A stretch of 43,003 nt of DNA from Candidatus Endomicrobiellum cryptotermitis (GTDB lineage: Bacteria > Elusimicrobiota > Endomicrobiia > Endomicrobiales > Endomicrobiaceae), in contig JAIRNY010000024.1 of assembly GCA_031257835.1 (NCBI GenBank), positions 1 through 43,003 of the forward strand. The letters run 5' to 3'. The notes below the pieces were generated by a model that saw only the letters and a list, made by a program, of their open reading frames with translations, had not been told where the DNA came from and did not search any database. The position numbers and the translations under genes were made by a program. Each line of letters starts with the position of its first letter. Positions within the stretch are counted from its first letter, which is position 1. Of the stretch, positions 41,731 to 43,003 are shown in pieces.

Positions 41731-42261
41731 CTATAATTTTTCTACCTGTAAAAAGTCAAGTTCAACTGGTGTTGGCCTACCAAATATGGTGACCATAACT
41801 CTAAGTTTTCCTCTTTCTTGATTGACTTCTTCAACAATACCGATAAAATGTTTAAACGGCCCTTCTACAATACGAACATTTTCTTCTTTGTCAAAAGAAA
41901 CTGCTGGTCTAGGTTTAGAAGTATCTGGGTTTACAATGTTATTTAAAAAGCTGTCAACTTCGTCCTGAATCATCGGCAAAGGTTTAGCTCCACCCAGAAA
42001 ACCAGTAACACCTGCAGTATTTTTAACAAGCCAGTAGGTCATATTGTTTATAGTCATTTCAACAAAAACGTAACCTGGATAAAACTTTCTTTTTTTTATT
42101 CTTTTTTTATTTTGTTTTACTTCAACCACTTCTTCAGTTGGAACAAGAACTTGAGAGACAACATCGTGCATATTTAAATTTGTAACAGCCATTTCTAAGC
42201 TTTTTTTCACTTTATCTTCATACCCTGAATATGTATGTACAATATACCATTGATTTGCCAT
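41731..42261 (-). CDS. nusG: Transcription antitermination factor NusG
   Basis: NusG binds RNA polymerase and couples transcription to translation or Rho. I chose ATG 42261, with GGAG seven bases upstream, which gives the usual start MANQWYIVHTYSGYE and 176 residues; a frame extension to 42288 would overlap secE. The NGN domain has FYPGYVFVEM and NTAGVTGFLGG, and a KOW motif (VRIVEGPFKHFIGIVEEV) lies in the C-terminal domain. Confidence 0.97.
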   Translation of the reverse strand: MANQWYIVHTYSGYEDKVKKSLEMAVTNLNMHDVVSQVLVPTEEVVEVKQNKKRIKKRKFYPGYVFVEMTINNMTYWLVKNTAGVTGFLGGAKPLPMIQDEVDSFLNNIVNPDTSKPRPAVSFDKEENVRIVEGPFKHFIGIVEEVNQERGKLRVMVTIFGRPTPVELDFLQVEKL

Positions 42262-42274
42262 TTTTTGCTCCAGC

Positions 42275-42463
42275 TTATAATATAACACCTACTATTGTGC
42301 CCAAAAATAAATCAACTATACTAACAAAAAGAGACATTATAATAACAAAAACAACCACAACTACAGTAGTGCCAACAACTTCCTTTTTACCAAGCCACGT
42401 TGCTTTTGTAAGCTCGTAGTATACATCTGTAAAAAAACTCATGACGTTTTTTATTAAATTCAT
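42275..42463 (-). CDS. secE: Preprotein translocase subunit SecE
   Basis: SecE stabilises SecY in the inner-membrane translocon. The 62-residue protein has the amphipathic helix FFTDVYYELTKATWLGKKEV, the conserved SecE signature, followed by a single transmembrane segment of about 24 residues. It lies between tRNA-Trp and nusG, as in many bacteria. Confidence 0.96.
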   Translation of the reverse strand: MNLIKNVMSFFTDVYYELTKATWLGKKEVVGTTVVVVVFVIIMSLFVSIVDLFLGTIVGVIL

Positions 42464-42494
42464 TTCATACCTTCATTAACATTGTTAAAAAAAG

Positions 42495-42565
42495 CGGGGG
42501 TGGAAGGATTTGAACCTCCAAAGCTGGTTTTGGAGACCAGCAGTTTACCGTTAGCTTACACCCCC
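42495..42565 (-). tRNA. trnW: tRNA-Trp (anticodon CCA)
   Basis: The - strand folds into a cloverleaf: acceptor GGGGGTG pairs with CACCCCC and G as discriminator, the anticodon stem is CTGGT/ACCAG with loop CTCCAAA (anticodon CCA), and the T-loop is TTCAAAT. The 3' CCA is not encoded, consistent with a need for the CCA-adding enzyme in this window. It lies between rpmG and secE. Confidence 0.96.
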
Positions 42566-42592
42566 AACTAACAATTAATTATTTAAATTATA

Positions 42593-42745
42593 TTATTTTG
42601 TTTCTTTATGCTCAGTACGTTTTTGACAACTTTTACAAAATTTTTTTAGAGATAGCTTGCCTTCTTGTTTTTTACTTCTATCAAAATAATAATTTCTATT
42701 CTTGCACTCACTGCAAGCCATCGTTATAATAACTCGTTCTGCCAT
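42593..42745 (-). CDS. rpmG: 50S ribosomal protein L33
   Basis: I chose ATG 42745, with GGAGAA upstream, giving the 50-residue protein MAERVIITMACSECKNRNY and so on. Longer in-frame starts are rejected as too long for L33. Four cysteines (CSEC and CKSC) make a zinc ribbon, so this is the C+ form. It lies between tuf and tRNA-Trp. Confidence 0.96.
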   Translation of the reverse strand: MAERVIITMACSECKNRNYYFDRSKKQEGKLSLKKFCKSCQKRTEHKETK

Positions 42746-42822
42746 ATTTTTCAATTCTCCAATTCTAAACTTTGTCCAACAGAGCATTATATTATACCAC
42801 ATTATCAAACAAAACTTAAGTC

Positions 42823-42872
42823 TTTTGAACTTTCACTATTAAAGTTTTAAAGTTTTTAGCATAAGTTCAAAA
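42823..42872 (-). terminator. Possible hairpin after tuf
   Basis: TTTTGAACTT (42823-42832) and AAGTTCAAAA (42863-42872) form a perfect ten-base stem with a 30-base AT-rich loop, 21 bases after the tuf stop. No strong T-tract follows, so termination is uncertain. Confidence 0.35.
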
Positions 42873-42893
42873 AACATTATTAGATCCCTTGAG

Positions 42894-43003
42894 TTAGTGT
42901 AGGATTTCAGTAACAACGCCAGAACCTACAGTTCTTCCTCCCTCTCTTATTGCAAACCTTAACTGCGGTTCCATCGCTACCTCCATTAGCAACTCTATCT
43001 CCA
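42894..43003 (-). CDS. tuf: Elongation factor Tu, C-terminal end (partial)
   Basis: The last 36 codons of a gene running off the window edge read [20 protein letters not shown] and then TEILH with TAA at 42894-42896, the unmistakable C-terminus of EF-Tu. EF-Tu delivers aminoacyl-tRNA to the ribosome. The order tuf, rpmG, tRNA-Trp, secE, nusG, rplK, rplA is widespread in bacteria. Confidence 0.95.
   Translation of the reverse strand, partial: EIELLMEVAMEPQLRFAIREGGRTVGSGVVTEILH

Noticed and set aside
41366-41821. Open + strand frame of 151 codons opposite rplK and nusG
   Set aside because: It is antisense to two universally conserved genes, with no ribosome-binding site and no recognisable domain.
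1-43003. CRISPR arrays, rRNA genes, prophage, toxin-antitoxin pairs
   Set aside because: No regularly spaced direct repeats, rRNA sequence, phage structural genes or paired small toxin/antitoxin frames could be recognised on either strand.

Overview
The window reads as a block of an AT-rich, reduced bacterial chromosome. Housekeeping and biosynthetic genes are intact, and several envelope, regulatory and restriction-modification genes sit between them as decayed fragments. The gene set (nusA-infB-rbfA-truB-ribF, tuf-rpmG-tRNA-Trp-secE-nusG-rplK-rplA, an OmpA/Pal remnant, an AsmA remnant, a TolC-HlyD efflux cluster) indicates a didermic bacterium. The style best fits the Elusimicrobiota, class Endomicrobia, in particular the termite-flagellate endosymbiont type. 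That placement is inference from gene content and decay pattern; no database search was possible.

Layout. Positions 1-1592 (+ strand) hold a partial unknown gene and the queuosine genes queC and queE, closed by a weak terminator. Nearly everything after that is on the - strand, so transcription runs from high to low coordinates. Positions 42894-40511 carry tuf (partial), rpmG, tRNA-Trp, secE, nusG, rplK and rplA, ending in a clear Rho-independent hairpin. Positions 40439-33409 carry rimP, nusA, infB, rbfA, an nrnA-like gene, truB and ribF. Positions 33408-32904 are a repeat island: one MITE-like palindromic element inserted inside another. Positions 32903-27502 carry rsmD, a RecB-like nuclease, argB, argD, argG and a Nudix hydrolase. 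Positions 27451-22349 carry aspS, pgpH, ybeY, a corC stump, recO and a short-type N-acetylglutamate synthase. Positions 22348-21687 are a gene graveyard. Positions 21686-9265 are a long purine/pyrimidine cluster: purD, purE, pyrR (dead), pyrB, pyrC, pyrK, a MutH-like restriction-enzyme fragment, pyrD, pyrF, a LysE-type exporter, pyrE, gltS, purM, purN and purB. Positions 9035-3559 carry TolC, HlyD, two ABC-2 permeases and a frameshifted asmA. Positions 3542-1843 carry a CCA/poly(A) polymerase and a small membrane protein.

How it works together. The enzymes for UMP synthesis visible here (PyrB, C, D/K, E, F) look complete, while their usual regulator PyrR has lost its PRPP loop and is out of frame. 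This predicts PyrR-independent pyrimidine synthesis. Purine and arginine genes are likewise retained, and a glutamate/Na+ symporter and an amino-acid exporter lie inside the nucleotide cluster. Losses fall on envelope functions (AsmA, Pal-like, CorC/CNNM), regulation (PyrR) and defence (MutH-like nuclease), as expected of a nutritional endosymbiont.

The most unusual observations are the three-copy palindromic repeat family with a second palindromic element nested in one copy, the restriction-enzyme fragment wedged between pyrK and pyrD, an efflux cluster without an ATPase gene, and changes at family-critical residues of RsmD, YbeY and the NrnA-like protein. I did not see a complete, clearly new multi-gene system.
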